NCBI RefSeq assembly: GCF_016653465.1
Contig: NZ_NHSQ01000068.1
Span: forward strand, 25,547-89,546
Reading direction: 5' to 3'
DNA: 64,000 nucleotides
Origin: Thiocystis minor
GTDB taxonomy: Bacteria; Pseudomonadota; Gammaproteobacteria; Chromatiales; Chromatiaceae
The translations under genes were made by a program, and so were the position numbers. Every line of letters starts with the position of its first letter. Position 1 is the stretch's first letter. Under the pieces are notes generated by a model. The model had not been told where the DNA came from and ran no database searches. It was given only the letters and a program-made list of their open reading frames with translations. Below are positions 9,414-18,167 of this stretch, in pieces.

Positions 9414-9889
9414 GCGTTTGCCCCGTCAAGGATGGGTCGGGCGTCGCCGGTGGCGGTTTCTGGCTGTACGGAAGGGGTCGGCATGATACGGAAAGTCTCC
9501 TCAACGGGGATCGGCGGTGTTCTTCTGGTGCTTGCGCGGATGCGGGTGCCGCGCGCGTCAGTCTGCCCGAAATGCGTCGGCGGCGTCCATCGATTGCGCG
9601 CGCGCCGGGTTGCAACCGCGTCCAGTCGACGTTGGACGCGAATCTTTGCCCCGGACCATCCTTTCTGCCAAATTTACCGCCCGATTGACGCAACGCGCTT
9701 GACCGCGCTTAGGGATGGGCGCTAGGGTCGCGGGCTTGATGAATGAACGCCGGGCTCGTCGCGCGATTGACGGCTGAGTCCTTTTTACTGGGACGGTGCC
9801 CGCGCGCCTGTGTGCGCTTTGTGTCGGGCGCTTCCGATCAACCGGCCGTTTGTGCCATTTCAAGATCATAGCAACTAGGTTCGCCGCGT
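9414..9889. other. Divergent intergenic region bciB / bchI
   Basis: 476 bp separating two pigment genes read away from each other, so it must hold both promoters. I searched by eye for the PpsR/CrtJ palindrome TGT-N12-ACA and did not find it. No convincing gene or strong hairpin is visible. Confidence 0.5.
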
Positions 9890-10918
9890 ATGTCCATCCC
9901 GTTTCCGTTTTCCGCCGTCGTCGCCCAGGAGGAGATGAAACGCTCCCTGTTGATTGCGGCTATTGACCCGTCGATTGGCGGGGTTCTTGTGTTTGGCGAC
10001 CGGGGCACCGGTAAGTCCACGGCAATTCGTGGACTCGCCGCGCTCCTGCCGAAGATGCGCGCGGTCGATTGCACCTATAACTGCGACCCGGAAGCTGGTG
10101 ACGATGCCTTGTGCGCTGACTGCCGCACCAATCGCGCCAAAAAAGGCCCGCTGAAAAGCCGTCAGGTGTCGGTGCCGGTGGTCGATCTTCCGCTCGGCGC
10201 CACCGAGGACCGGGTCATCGGCGCGCTGGATCTGGAGCGCGCATTGACCAAGGGCGAAAAGGCATTCGAGCCGGGCCTGCTGGCGCGCGCCCATCGTGGG
10301 TTCCTCTATATCGACGAGGTCAACCTGCTCGAAGACCATCTGGTCGACTCGCTGCTCGACGTCGCCGCCTCCGGCGAGAATCTGGTCGAGCGCGAGGGTC
10401 TGAGTATCCGTCATCCCGCGCGCTTCGTGCTGGTCGGCTCCGGCAATCCGGAGGAGGGTGAACTGCGGCCTCAGCTTCAGGATCGCTTCGGTCTCTCGGT
10501 CGAGGTCAAGACCCCGCAGGATCTGCCCACCCGCATCAAGGTGGTGCGTCTGCGCGACGAGTTCGAGCGCGATCCCACCGCCTTCGTGGTCAAGTGGAAA
10601 GGCAAGGACGGCAAGGTCCGCCGTCAAATCGAAAAAGCACGCGCGCTGCTGCCGACCGTCACCGTCCCGGATGCAACCCTCGAAGACGCGGGCCGGCTTT
10701 GTATCAAGCTGGGCACTGACGGTCTGCGCGGCGAGCTGACCCTGATCCGCGCCGCGCGCGCGCTCGCGGCCCTGCTGGGCGACACCGAAGTGACGCAGTC
10801 GCATCTGAAGTCGATCGCCACCTCGGCCCTGCGGCATCGTCTGCGCCGCGATCCGCTCGACGAATCCGGTTCCACCAGTCGGGTCGAGCGCGCGGTCGCG
10901 GAGTTGTTTGGCGCATGA
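9890..10918 (+). CDS. bchI: Magnesium chelatase ATPase subunit BchI
   Basis: AAA+ subunit of Mg-protoporphyrin IX chelatase, the first committed step of bacteriochlorophyll synthesis; it forms rings with BchD and drives Mg2+ insertion by BchH. 342 residues. The N-terminus FPFSAVVAQEEMKRSLLIAA is followed by Walker A GDRGTGKSTAIRGLAALLP, Walker B GFLYIDEVNLLEDHLVD and an S/N-rich sensor region (LVGSGNPEEGELRPQLQDRF). It overlaps bchD by ATGA, so the two are co-translated. BchH is not in the window. Confidence 0.97.
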   Translation: MSIPFPFSAVVAQEEMKRSLLIAAIDPSIGGVLVFGDRGTGKSTAIRGLAALLPKMRAVDCTYNCDPEAGDDALCADCRTNRAKKGPLKSRQVSVPVVDLPLGATEDRVIGALDLERALTKGEKAFEPGLLARAHRGFLYIDEVNLLEDHLVDSLLDVAASGENLVEREGLSIRHPARFVLVGSGNPEEGELRPQLQDRFGLSVEVKTPQDLPTRIKVVRLRDEFERDPTAFVVKWKGKDGKVRRQIEKARALLPTVTVPDATLEDAGRLCIKLGTDGLRGELTLIRAARALAALLGDTEVTQSHLKSIATSALRHRLRRDPLDESGSTSRVERAVAELFGA

Positions 10919-12750
10919 CGACCGCCGGCGCGAATCCCGCCGTCGAGAGCGGCGGCGGACCTGACCTGAATCAGGCACCCAATCGGACCGCGAACCAGCC
11001 CGGCCCCTCGCCCTGGGATGACGCCGTGCTGGCGGCCGTCCTGATGTCGATCGATCCGGTCGGCACCGGCGGCGTCTCGCTGCGCGCCCTGGCGGGTCCG
11101 GTGCGCGATCAGTGGCTGGCGGTCATGCGCGATCTCCAGCCCGAGGGCACGCCCCAGCGGCGGATTCCGCTGCATGTCTCCGATGGCCGACTGCTCGGCG
11201 GTCTGGATCTGGCCGCGACCCTGAGCGCCGGACGGCCGGTCGCCGAACTGGGCCTGCTGGTCGAGGCTCACGGCGGCGTGGTCGAGCTGGCGATGGCCGA
11301 GCGCATCGCCGCGGGCACCGCCGCGCGTTTGACCATGGCCTTCGACGCCGGCGAGGTAGTGCTGGAGCGCGACGGTTTGGCGATGCGCACCCCCTCGCGG
11401 TTCGCCGTGGTCGCCCTGGACGAGGGTGTTGGCGAGGACGAAGGTCTGCTCAACGCGCTGCTCGACCGGCTCGCCTTCCATCTCGAACTGACCTATATCC
11501 GTGTCCATGAGGCGGTTGCCTGTCCCTACGACGCCGAGGACATCCTGGAGGCCCGCGCGCGGCTCTCCTCGGTCACGATTACCGAAAAACAGATCGAAGC
11601 GCTGTGCGGGCTCGCCCTGGCGTTGGGGATTCCCTCGCTGCGCGCGTCCATCTTCGCCTGTCGCGCCGCCTGTGCCTCCGCCGCGCTGGAGGAACGCACC
11701 GAGGTCGCGGACGCGGATCTCGCCGTCGCCGGTCGTCTGGTGCTGGCCCCGCGCGCGACCCAGTTGCCGCCGATGGAGCCGCCGCCGGACGCCGAGCCGC
11801 CGCCCCCCGAGCCGGACGAGCCGGATCAGGAGCAGAACCAGTCCAACGAACAGCAGGAACCGCAGGAACTCGAAGATCAGATCCTGGAAGCGACCAAGGC
11901 CGCGATCCCGGCCGGTCTGCTCGCGCAATTGCAGATGGGCAAGCTGCGCCGCTCGCGGGCGCGTCAGACCGGCAAGGCCGGCGCGGTCCAGAACGCCCAA
12001 ACGCGCGGTCGCCCGGCGGGTGTGCTGCGTGGCGAGCCGCGTGCCGGACTGCGTCTGAACGTGGTCGAGACCCTGCGCGCCGCCGCCCCCTGGCAGCGTC
12101 TGCGCCGGGAGGAACGCGCGCGCTTCGGTCAGGAGTCGACCCGTATCGAGGTGCGTCAGGACGACTTCCGCATCACCCGCTTCAAGCACAAGTCAGAAAC
12201 CACCACCATCTTCGTCGTCGACGCCTCCGGCTCCTCGGCCCTGCATCGTCTGGCCGAGGCCAAGGGCGCGGTCGAACTGCTGCTGGCGGACTGCTATGTG
12301 CGTCGCGACAAGGTCGCGCTGGTCGCCTTTCGCGGTCAGGCCGCCGAGGTGCTGCTGCCGCCGACCCGCTCGCTGGTGCGGGCCAAACGCAGCCTGGCCG
12401 GGCTGCCGGGTGGGGGCGGCACGCCGCTGGCGTCCGGCATCGATCTCGGGATGATTTTGGCCGATTCGGTCAAGCGTCGCGGCGGCACGCCGGTATTGAT
12501 TCTGATGACCGACGGACGGGCGAACGTGGCGCGCGACGGTACCGGCGGACGGACCCGCGCCGGCGAGGAATCGCTGGCGGCGGCGCGGGTGGTGCGCTCG
12601 CTGGAGATCACGGCCCTGGTCATCGATACCTCGCCGCGCCCGCAACAACAGGGGCGCGATCTAGCCAAGGAGATGGGCGCGGTCTATCTGCCGCTGCCGC
12701 ACGCGGACGCGAACTCGCTGACGCAGGCGGTGCGGGCGACGTCGGCGTAG
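10915..12750 (+). CDS. bchD: Magnesium chelatase subunit BchD
   Basis: A 611-residue partner of BchI. An N-terminal AAA+-like domain without a good P-loop (about residues 20-270) is followed by a proline/acidic linker (near residues 280-330, rich in PPP, EPDE and QEQ) and a C-terminal von Willebrand A domain. The VWA MIDAS is FVVDASGSSALHRLAEAKG (DxSxS) with ILMTDGRANVA downstream. BchD is the platform linking the BchI ring to BchH. The gene starts within bchI (ATGA) and is last in the pair; a hairpin lies 115 bp downstream. Confidence 0.96.
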   Translation: MTTAGANPAVESGGGPDLNQAPNRTANQPGPSPWDDAVLAAVLMSIDPVGTGGVSLRALAGPVRDQWLAVMRDLQPEGTPQRRIPLHVSDGRLLGGLDLAATLSAGRPVAELGLLVEAHGGVVELAMAERIAAGTAARLTMAFDAGEVVLERDGLAMRTPSRFAVVALDEGVGEDEGLLNALLDRLAFHLELTYIRVHEAVACPYDAEDILEARARLSSVTITEKQIEALCGLALALGIPSLRASIFACRAACASAALEERTEVADADLAVAGRLVLAPRATQLPPMEPPPDAEPPPPEPDEPDQEQNQSNEQQEPQELEDQILEATKAAIPAGLLAQLQMGKLRRSRARQTGKAGAVQNAQTRGRPAGVLRGEPRAGLRLNVVETLRAAAPWQRLRREERARFGQESTRIEVRQDDFRITRFKHKSETTTIFVVDASGSSALHRLAEAKGAVELLLADCYVRRDKVALVAFRGQAAEVLLPPTRSLVRAKRSLAGLPGGGGTPLASGIDLGMILADSVKRRGGTPVLILMTDGRANVARDGTGGRTRAGEESLAAARVVRSLEITALVIDTSPRPQQQGRDLAKEMGAVYLPLPHADANSLTQAVRATSA

Positions 12751-12864
12751 CCTTAAAAAGGGCGGTTAGCGACCAGCCTCCAGCGGACAGCACACGGAAA
12801 TCGGCGTGTTGGGGTCCAAGCGAGGATTTGGGTTGATGCAATGAACCCAACCTGACCGCTAAAT

Positions 12865-12893
12865 GTTGGGTTGCCAATCGGCGGCAACCCAAC
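12865..12893 (+). terminator. Hairpin downstream of bchD
   Basis: GTTGGGTTGCC (12865-12875) and GGCAACCCAAC (12883-12893) form a perfect 11-bp stem with a 7-nt loop. No T-tract follows, so it may stabilise the mRNA end rather than terminate by itself. Confidence 0.55.
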
Positions 12894-13654
12894 CGACGGT
12901 GCTCGCTGCCACGATGCGTAAACGCGTTCATCTATGCTTCGGTGTGCTTAAAAACCGTATGCCTGACCAAGCCGATGATGCGCAAGCGGCTTGAGGGGGA
13001 AGACGGTCTCCATGCAGATAGATCAGTGTGTGCAATGGGATGCCTGCCCCAGGTTTTTTGATCCCGGTTTTGGGGTTTTTGTGCCCCCGGTTTTTTGCCC
13101 ACTGGATATCTCCTGCCTCCCGATCCGCTTCTTCTCGCGCCAATCGTCATTAGTCTTGCAGCGGTTCCAGATACTCCAATAAAGTTATCAAGAGCAGTCT
13201 GTTACGAATTATGTTTTCATAAGCCATGATCAAGAATCTGCTACAAAATCAAAGGTATACGTTGATACGGAGCGGGAGCCACTGCTGGTCTTGTAAAAGT
13301 CACGCAGCGCTCTGTTGCGGTTTCCCTCGGTTGACAATCTCAGCAAGTCGTCAAGGTACGCCTCGCTCGGTCTTGGAGGCATTTACTATAAATTTTATAT
13401 GGTTGAAAACAAATAGTGCTCATCTTATAGTTGATAGCGTAGCTCAGCTATTGCCTTTGGCGCATTCAGTCGTGGCTATGAGTGGGGTTGCATGCTGGGA
13501 AAGGCCGCAATTTCCTGGTATTGCTACGCCTATCGCTTTCTGATTCGTGCATCAGCGACTTGAAGCAGTTAGGTCGCGAAGGAAATTTGGTCAATTTCGT
13601 CTCTCAATAGGCGCGTGTTCCCAGGTCTTCCACATATCACAAAGGCGAATCTCC
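12894..13654. other. Gene-poor, AT-richer stretch
   Basis: About 760 bp without a convincing gene. Base composition turns visibly AT-richer from about 13150 (for example ACTATAAATTTTATATGG near 13384), unlike the flanking GC-rich coding DNA, which suggests acquired or decayed sequence. The promoter of the following small secreted-protein gene presumably lies here. Confidence 0.5.
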
Positions 13655-13975
13655 ATGAATATGAATAAAGTAGTGACTTCATTGGTTCTTGCGAGCGCGG
13701 GGATGTTCGGAGTCGGGTCGGCGCAGGCGGCCGTTGCTTATGGTCCAGTCGAGCAGTACTACACCAACGGGGCCACGACTTATGTATATGTGAGCCCGGC
13801 CAACTATTTCGGAGTTCCGCCATACCTCTGGTACTGCGCCACTACCGATCCTGATCTCTCGTATGCGATCACATCCAGCCTGCACAAGAACGTCTACATA
13901 TCATGCATTAATCCCTGGCCGGCTGGTGGTACTCTCCGCTACGGCGGTACCCTAAGCTGGATCTATGCCAACTAG
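13655..13975 (+). CDS. Small exported protein of unknown function
   Basis: 106 residues. A clear Sec signal peptide occupies residues 1-25: basic start MNMNK, hydrophobic core VVTSLVLASAGMFGVG, cleavage after SAQA. The mature part of about 81 residues is rich in Tyr, Pro and Gly and has two Cys (LWYCATTD, VYISCINPW) that could form a disulfide. I do not recognise a family. ATG 13655 is preferred over an earlier in-frame ATG at 13547 because it begins the signal peptide and follows AAGGCGA. It lies alone in AT-richer DNA, which hints at horizontal origin. Confidence 0.75.
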   Translation: MNMNKVVTSLVLASAGMFGVGSAQAAVAYGPVEQYYTNGATTYVYVSPANYFGVPPYLWYCATTDPDLSYAITSSLHKNVYISCINPWPAGGTLRYGGTLSWIYAN

Positions 13976-14081
13976 TACAACGGCGCTCAAGTCTCTGTTG
14001 TGGCTTGTCGGTGGATTCGCTTCGCTTAATCCCACCCTAAGCCATTCGAAATACTTTGGCGCCGCTGTATAGCCTTTCGGC

Positions 14082-14107
14082 CAGGCCACCCCACCGAGGG
14101 TGGCCTG
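14082..14107 (+). terminator. Hairpin downstream of the small exported-protein gene
   Basis: CAGGCCACC (14082-14090) and GGTGGCCTG (14099-14107) form a 9-bp GC-rich stem with an 8-nt loop. It follows the gene by about 105 bp and has no T-tract. Confidence 0.5.
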
Positions 14108-14219
14108 ACGTGTTCGAACTATGTTTCTCGCGGAAGCCTTATGGCCGTGCATCACTTGATGTGCAGGCGTTTATTTAAATCCTTTCCAATTTCACCTGAG
14201 TCGACGATGGAGTGAACAG

Positions 14220-14933
14220 ATGACGCAGCGGTGGACACTTGTGGCAGGCGCGTTCGTCGTCTTCGGCTCCGGGGTCGTAACGGGATACCACATCGGTAGT
14301 GGGCTGCGGTCGGTCGACGCTGGCACGAGTCTGCTAGCCATGGGCCAGGAATCCGCCACATCCGATTCGACAATCCCATTGCATCAGGAAGCGTCCACAA
14401 TTAGCTCTGCCGATTCCGTCAACACATTGGCTCGGAAGGCAGGCGACACCGCCGGCTTCGCCAAGCCCCGTTCAATGGATCACCAGGGGATTCCACCTCA
14501 TCTACGACCTGGGCTGGCACAACTCCCCCCCCAGCCCCAGATCACCCTGAGTGAGCAGGACAGGGCGGATTTGGCGGCTCAGCAATGGGAATCCCATCTG
14601 GCAAGTATCGGTCAACTCGCCACTATGATCGAATCCCTGGAGCAAGGGGACGCTCCGGCGTCCGAGATTGAGTACTTTCGCCATTTCAAGGAGCAACTGG
14701 AAACGCACTGGGATGACAGTGCAACCGATGTGGACCCCAACCCGCCTGAGCACACCGAACAAGAGCTTCTTGACGATCTCGCGGCCAGTCTGGAACATAG
14801 TGGAATGTCTCGCCAACAGCGCGAAGACTTGCTTGAATCCCTCTCTGAAACCCCCGACCCCAGTGATGAGCCCACAAACGACTTGGAGTTGCCGCAAGGG
14901 GGTGGTCCGTCCCGCTCATCCAACGAGCCCTGA
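14220..14933 (+). CDS. Membrane-anchored protein of unknown function
   Basis: 237 residues. One N-terminal hydrophobic segment (WTLVAGAFVVFGSGVVTGYH, about residues 5-24) could be a signal anchor. The rest is hydrophilic, rich in Ser/Thr near residues 30-75 and in acidic residues and Gln toward the C-terminus, as expected of a periplasmic or cytoplasmic extension. No Cys motif, enzymatic signature or known family is recognised. Start ATG 14220 overlaps no neighbour. The downstream stretch to the broken DUF4160 gene shows nothing further. Confidence 0.6.
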   Translation: MTQRWTLVAGAFVVFGSGVVTGYHIGSGLRSVDAGTSLLAMGQESATSDSTIPLHQEASTISSADSVNTLARKAGDTAGFAKPRSMDHQGIPPHLRPGLAQLPPQPQITLSEQDRADLAAQQWESHLASIGQLATMIESLEQGDAPASEIEYFRHFKEQLETHWDDSATDVDPNPPEHTEQELLDDLAASLEHSGMSRQQREDLLESLSETPDPSDEPTNDLELPQGGGPSRSSNEP

Positions 14934-15175
14934 GCTGGCAAAATTAGAAGGATTGCAGGGTCAGCCAGCGTGGTTGGGGAAAACGGCCACGGTATGACAT
15001 TCATCATTGGCACGGGCGCCGACTGGCCGTGAAACCCATCGATCACCGCTCCGGATCTGTGAGTTTCGGGCAGCCGAAGACAAGCGGACGTCACATTTGA
15101 CGTCGATCGCGGTAGAGCACCCATTGCTCTAATCATGCGTTCATGAGCACCCTTCATCGCTTCGACAACAGTCGA

Positions 15176-15357
15176 TGGTCATGTACTTTGATGACCACCC
15201 GCCGCCGCATGTTCACGTCAATCTGCGCGATGGGGGGACTGCACCGTCGATCTCAACAGCTTCGAGACCACGGGCCGAGTCACTGCGCGTGAAATCCGCG
15301 AGGCGCTGGTCTGGATCCAGGCGCGGCAAGTCTGGATGAGACAGGAAAACGTGACGG
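15176..15357 (+). pseudogene. Frameshifted DUF4160-family gene
   Basis: The first frame reads MYFDDHPPPHVHVNLRDG, the DUF4160 signature also found intact at 63.3 kb (MYFDDHLPPHIHVEY). After a run of six G at about 15232-15237 the homology continues in another frame as CTVDLNSFETTGRVTAREIR and ALVWIQARQVWMRQE. A single indel in the G-run would join them. The usual DUF2442 partner is not present. It is most likely a decayed toxin-antitoxin-like gene; a sequencing error in the homopolymer is the alternative. Confidence 0.7.
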
Positions 15358-15422
15358 ACGAAGCGAATGCCCCGTCCGGCTGGAGTCGATTTCGAGTGTT
15401 TTCATCAGCTTCATCGTTGAGT

Positions 15423-16496
15423 TTACGATTGGCCGCGTTCGTACCACCCCTTGCTCCGATTCACCACCCGCACCACCAGCAGCATCACCGGCACCTCGAT
15501 CAACACCCCGACCACGGTCGCCAGCGCCGCGCCGGACTGGAAGCCGAACAGGCTGATGGCCGCCGCTACCGCCAGCTCGAAGAAGTTGGACGCGCCGATC
15601 AGGGCCGAGGGACAGGCAATGCTATGCTTCTCGCCAACCGCGCGGTTCAGCCAATAGGCCAGCGAGGAGTTGAAGAAGACTTGGATCAGAATCGGCACCG
15701 CCAGCAGGACGATGATGAGCGGCTGCGCGAGGATCTGCTCACCCTGGAAAGCGAACAGCAGCACCAGGGTTAGCAGCAGGGCGACGATGGAGGCGTGACC
15801 CAGGGTGGCCAGGGTCGCGTCGAACCGGGCCTCGCCCTGTTTGAGCAGGAAGTGCCGCCAGAATTGGGCGATACCGACCGGGATCAGGATATAGAGCACC
15901 ACCGAGGTCAGCAGGGTGTCCCAGGGCACCATGATCGCCGAGAGTCCCAAAAGCAGCGCCACGATTGGGGCGAAGGCGACGATCATAATGGCGTCGTTGA
16001 GCGCGACCTGCGTCAGGGTGAAATAGGGATCGCCGCCGGTGAGCCGGCTCCAGACGAAGACCATGGCGGTGCAGGGCGCGGCGGCGAGCAGGATGAGTCC
16101 GGCTACATAGCTGTCCAGTTGCTCCGCTGGCAGCCAATCGGCAAAGAGTCCACGAATGAACAGCCAGGCCAGCAGGGCCATGGAGAAAGGCTTGACCGCC
16201 CAGTTGACGAACAGGGTGACGCCGATGCCCTTCCAGTGATCGCGCACCTGATGCAGGGCGCCGAAATCGATCTTGATCAGCATCGGGATGATCATTACCC
16301 AGATCAGCAGGCCGACCGGGAGGTTGACCTGTGCCACCTCCAGCGCGCCCAGGAGCTGAAAGGGGGCGGGGAAAAATTGGCCCAGTCCGATGCCGGCCAG
16401 GATGCAGAGCGCGACCCAGAGCGTCAGCCAGCGTTCGAAGACGCTCATGGGTGCGCCAGTGGTCTGTTTGATGGTGACTTCGCATTGAATGGACAT
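15423..16496 (-). CDS. acr3: ACR3-family arsenite efflux permease
   Basis: A 357-residue inner-membrane protein with about ten hydrophobic segments that exports arsenite using the proton motive force. Family features are FERWLTLWVALCILAGIGLG at the N-terminus, the conserved AAAPCTAMVFVWSRLTGGDP around the functional Cys, and IGASNFFELAVAAAISLFG. ATG 16496 is chosen because GGAG lies 7 bp upstream; the alternative ATG at 16448 lacks a ribosome-binding site. It is last in the arsR-arsC-acr3 operon, 3 bp after arsC. Confidence 0.95.
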   Translation of the reverse strand: MSIQCEVTIKQTTGAPMSVFERWLTLWVALCILAGIGLGQFFPAPFQLLGALEVAQVNLPVGLLIWVMIIPMLIKIDFGALHQVRDHWKGIGVTLFVNWAVKPFSMALLAWLFIRGLFADWLPAEQLDSYVAGLILLAAAPCTAMVFVWSRLTGGDPYFTLTQVALNDAIMIVAFAPIVALLLGLSAIMVPWDTLLTSVVLYILIPVGIAQFWRHFLLKQGEARFDATLATLGHASIVALLLTLVLLFAFQGEQILAQPLIIVLLAVPILIQVFFNSSLAYWLNRAVGEKHSIACPSALIGASNFFELAVAAAISLFGFQSGAALATVVGVLIEVPVMLLVVRVVNRSKGWYERGQS

Positions 16497-16499
16497 GGC

Positions 16500-16934
16500 T
16501 TACTCCGATTCGCTGGAGTCGAGACGCAGCGCCTTGGTCACCGCCGGGATCAGCCGTGCGCGGATCTCGTCGCGCACCTGGAGGAAGGACTCCAGCGGCT
16601 CGCCGTGCGGGTCATGGAAGGGCAGATGGATGCGTGGCGCCGGGCGCGGGAAGATCGGGCAGCTCTCCTTGGCGTTGTCGCAGACAGTCACGACCAAATC
16701 GATCGGTGTGTCGAGCAAGTCGTCGCTGTTCTTGGGATGGAGCCCTTCGGTCGGTAGGCCGATCGCTTGCAGCGCGGCGATCGCGTTATCCGCGACCCTG
16801 GGTTGCGGCCGGGTGCCGGCGGACAGGGCGCGTACTTGTCCGGCCAGGTCATGGTTGAGAAGCACCTCTGCCATCTGCGAGCGGCAGGAATTGCCGGTGC
16901 AGAGAACCAGGACGGTCTTGGGAGCAGTGTTCAT
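16500..16934 (-). CDS. arsC: Arsenate reductase, thioredoxin-coupled (LMW phosphatase fold)
   Basis: 144 residues. Reduces arsenate to arsenite, which Acr3 then exports. The P-loop VLVLCTGNSCRSQMAE carries the nucleophilic Cys and is typical of low-molecular-weight phosphatases. The second redox pair is in VTVCDNAKESCPIF (Cys-x6-Cys), as in thioredoxin-linked ArsC. A GAGG sequence 8 bp upstream supports ATG 16934. It lies between arsR and acr3 in the same orientation. Confidence 0.95.
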   Translation of the reverse strand: MNTAPKTVLVLCTGNSCRSQMAEVLLNHDLAGQVRALSAGTRPQPRVADNAIAALQAIGLPTEGLHPKNSDDLLDTPIDLVVTVCDNAKESCPIFPRPAPRIHLPFHDPHGEPLESFLQVRDEIRARLIPAVTKALRLDSSESE

Positions 16935-16997
16935 GAGGCGATCCTCGGTGAAGTCTGGATGCGATGGGTTTGAAATGGGCTCGGTGTCGATCAGTGG

Positions 16998-17321
16998 TCA
17001 GGACTCGCCGGGGGCGCAGACGGAGGGCGCGGGCGCGATCGCCTCGGCCCCCAGGCCATCCTGCATGTGCATCAGGATGCGCAGTGCCCAGGCTGGCAGC
17101 TGCGGGTCGAGGCGGTAACGCATCCACACGCCATCGCGCCGGACCCGGACCAGCGCCGCGCTGCGCAGCACCGCCAGATGCCGCGAGACCTTCGGCTGCG
17201 GTGCATCCAGCGCGCCGTGCAGATCGCAGACGCACAGCTCGTCGTGCTCCAGCAGCATCGCCAGGATGCGCCGGCGGATGGGGTCGGCGAGCGCCTCGAA
17301 GAAGGCTTGGGGATCGATCAT
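16998..17321 (-). CDS. arsR: Arsenic-responsive repressor ArsR
   Basis: A 107-residue winged-helix ArsR/SmtB repressor that leaves DNA when As(III) binds. The metal site ELCVCDL is at about residues 30-36, followed by the recognition helix region PQPKVSRHLAVLRSAALV. ATG 17321 is chosen because IDPQAFFEALADPIRRRI is the normal family start; an upstream in-frame ATG at 17396 would place coding sequence over the likely operator. First gene of the ars operon, followed by arsC after 63 bp. Confidence 0.94.
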   Translation of the reverse strand: MIDPQAFFEALADPIRRRILAMLLEHDELCVCDLHGALDAPQPKVSRHLAVLRSAALVRVRRDGVWMRYRLDPQLPAWALRILMHMQDGLGAEAIAPAPSVCAPGES

Positions 17322-17378
17322 AACGGCGAATCGCAAGGTTCCTGACGACGCGGCTGATTCCGCTACAGCGATCTTATC

Positions 17379-17398
17379 ATATGCGACTAAGCGCATAT
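17379..17398. promoter_or_regulatory. Probable ArsR operator
   Basis: Perfect inverted repeat ATATGCG-N6-CGCATAT (17379-17385 and 17392-17398), 58 bp upstream of the arsR start, in the AT-rich gap between arsR and the decayed permease. Position and symmetry fit autoregulation by ArsR. Confidence 0.6.
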
Positions 17399-17639
17399 TA
17401 TGAGCCTTATATGAAAAGTCGAAAGACGTAAGACGTTTTATTTTTCAGATGTTGTCGGGGGCGCGCGGCCTCGTCTTGTTGTCCTCGCGGCGCTTCAGTA
17501 TCTGGCGGATCCGAGGGGACTCTTGTCATCCACGCAGGCGACAACCGCATTGAGCCAGAACGCCAGTCCCAGGGGCCACGGGTTCCCAGGGATGAGATCG
17601 ACCGAGCGCGTTGTCGCTGGCGATCCATCCTCAATTCGC

Positions 17640-17962
17640 CGATGATCAGCCCGGCGACGATGGCGACCAGCAGTCCCAGTCCCAGATAGAGCAGCGCGAC
17701 CTTCCAGCCGAACAGCCTCAGCAGCAGCGCCAGCGCTACCTCGTTGACCATGGGCGCAGCGATCAGGAAGGAGAAGGTGATGCCGAGCGGTACGCCGGCG
17801 GAGAGGAAGCCGATGAACAGCGGCGCCGCCGAGCAGGAACAGAAGGGCGTGACGATGCCAAGCGAGGCCGCCATGGCGTTGCCCACCCCAGCCGTCGCCC
17901 GGCCAGCAGGACGCGGGTGCGCTCCGGGGTGAAGAAGGTCGGCGAAAACCGACCGAATTTAG
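17640..17962 (-). pseudogene. Remnant of a permease (DUF318/ArsP-like)
   Basis: A core with strong similarity to the permease family of ArsP reads SLGIVTPFCSCSAAPLFIGF, then FLIAAPMVNEVALALLLRLF and GLLVAIVAGLIIGELRMD. Upstream homology (FFTPERTRVLLAGRR) is in a different frame, so there is a frameshift near 17890. The N-terminus stops near the tRNA gene, and after GELRMD the family C-terminal half is replaced by unrelated sequence that stays open to 17407. Its place beside the ars operon suggests a lost organoarsenical or metal efflux gene. Confidence 0.7.
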
Positions 17963-17981
17963 AATTGCCGGCAATTGAATT

Positions 17982-18058
17982 TGGCGCGCCCGACAGGATT
18001 CGAACCTGTGACCCCAGCCTTCGGAGGGCTGTACTCTATCCATCTGAGCTACGGGCGC
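17982..18058 (-). tRNA. tRNA-Arg (anticodon CCG)
   Basis: The complementary strand gives a full cloverleaf: acceptor GCGCCCG/CGGGCGC, D-arm TAGCTCAGATGGATAGAG, anticodon stem CAGCC/GGCTG with loop CTCCGAA (anticodon CCG), T-arm ACAGG-TTCGAAT-CCTGT, discriminator G and an encoded CCA (17982-17984). It reads CGG codons. The decayed permease begins about 20 bp beyond its 3' end, so this tRNA could have served as an integration point, but no att repeat is seen. Confidence 0.97.
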
Positions 18059-18167
18059 AGACTAAGTATTATGGAGTTCGATCACGCTTTCGTCAAAGGC
18101 CATTTTGCCGTTCGACGGTGCCGCGCCAGACGGTTCGATTCGGCCAAGGTTCGAGCGGTCACCGCGT

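Noticed and set aside
9414..9889. PpsR/CrtJ sites between bciB and bchI
   Set aside because: I looked for TGT-N12-ACA and found no match, so no such regulation is claimed.
13226..13543. Possible gene of 105 codons
   Set aside because: No ribosome-binding site, odd composition and no domain; the region appears to be decayed or regulatory DNA.
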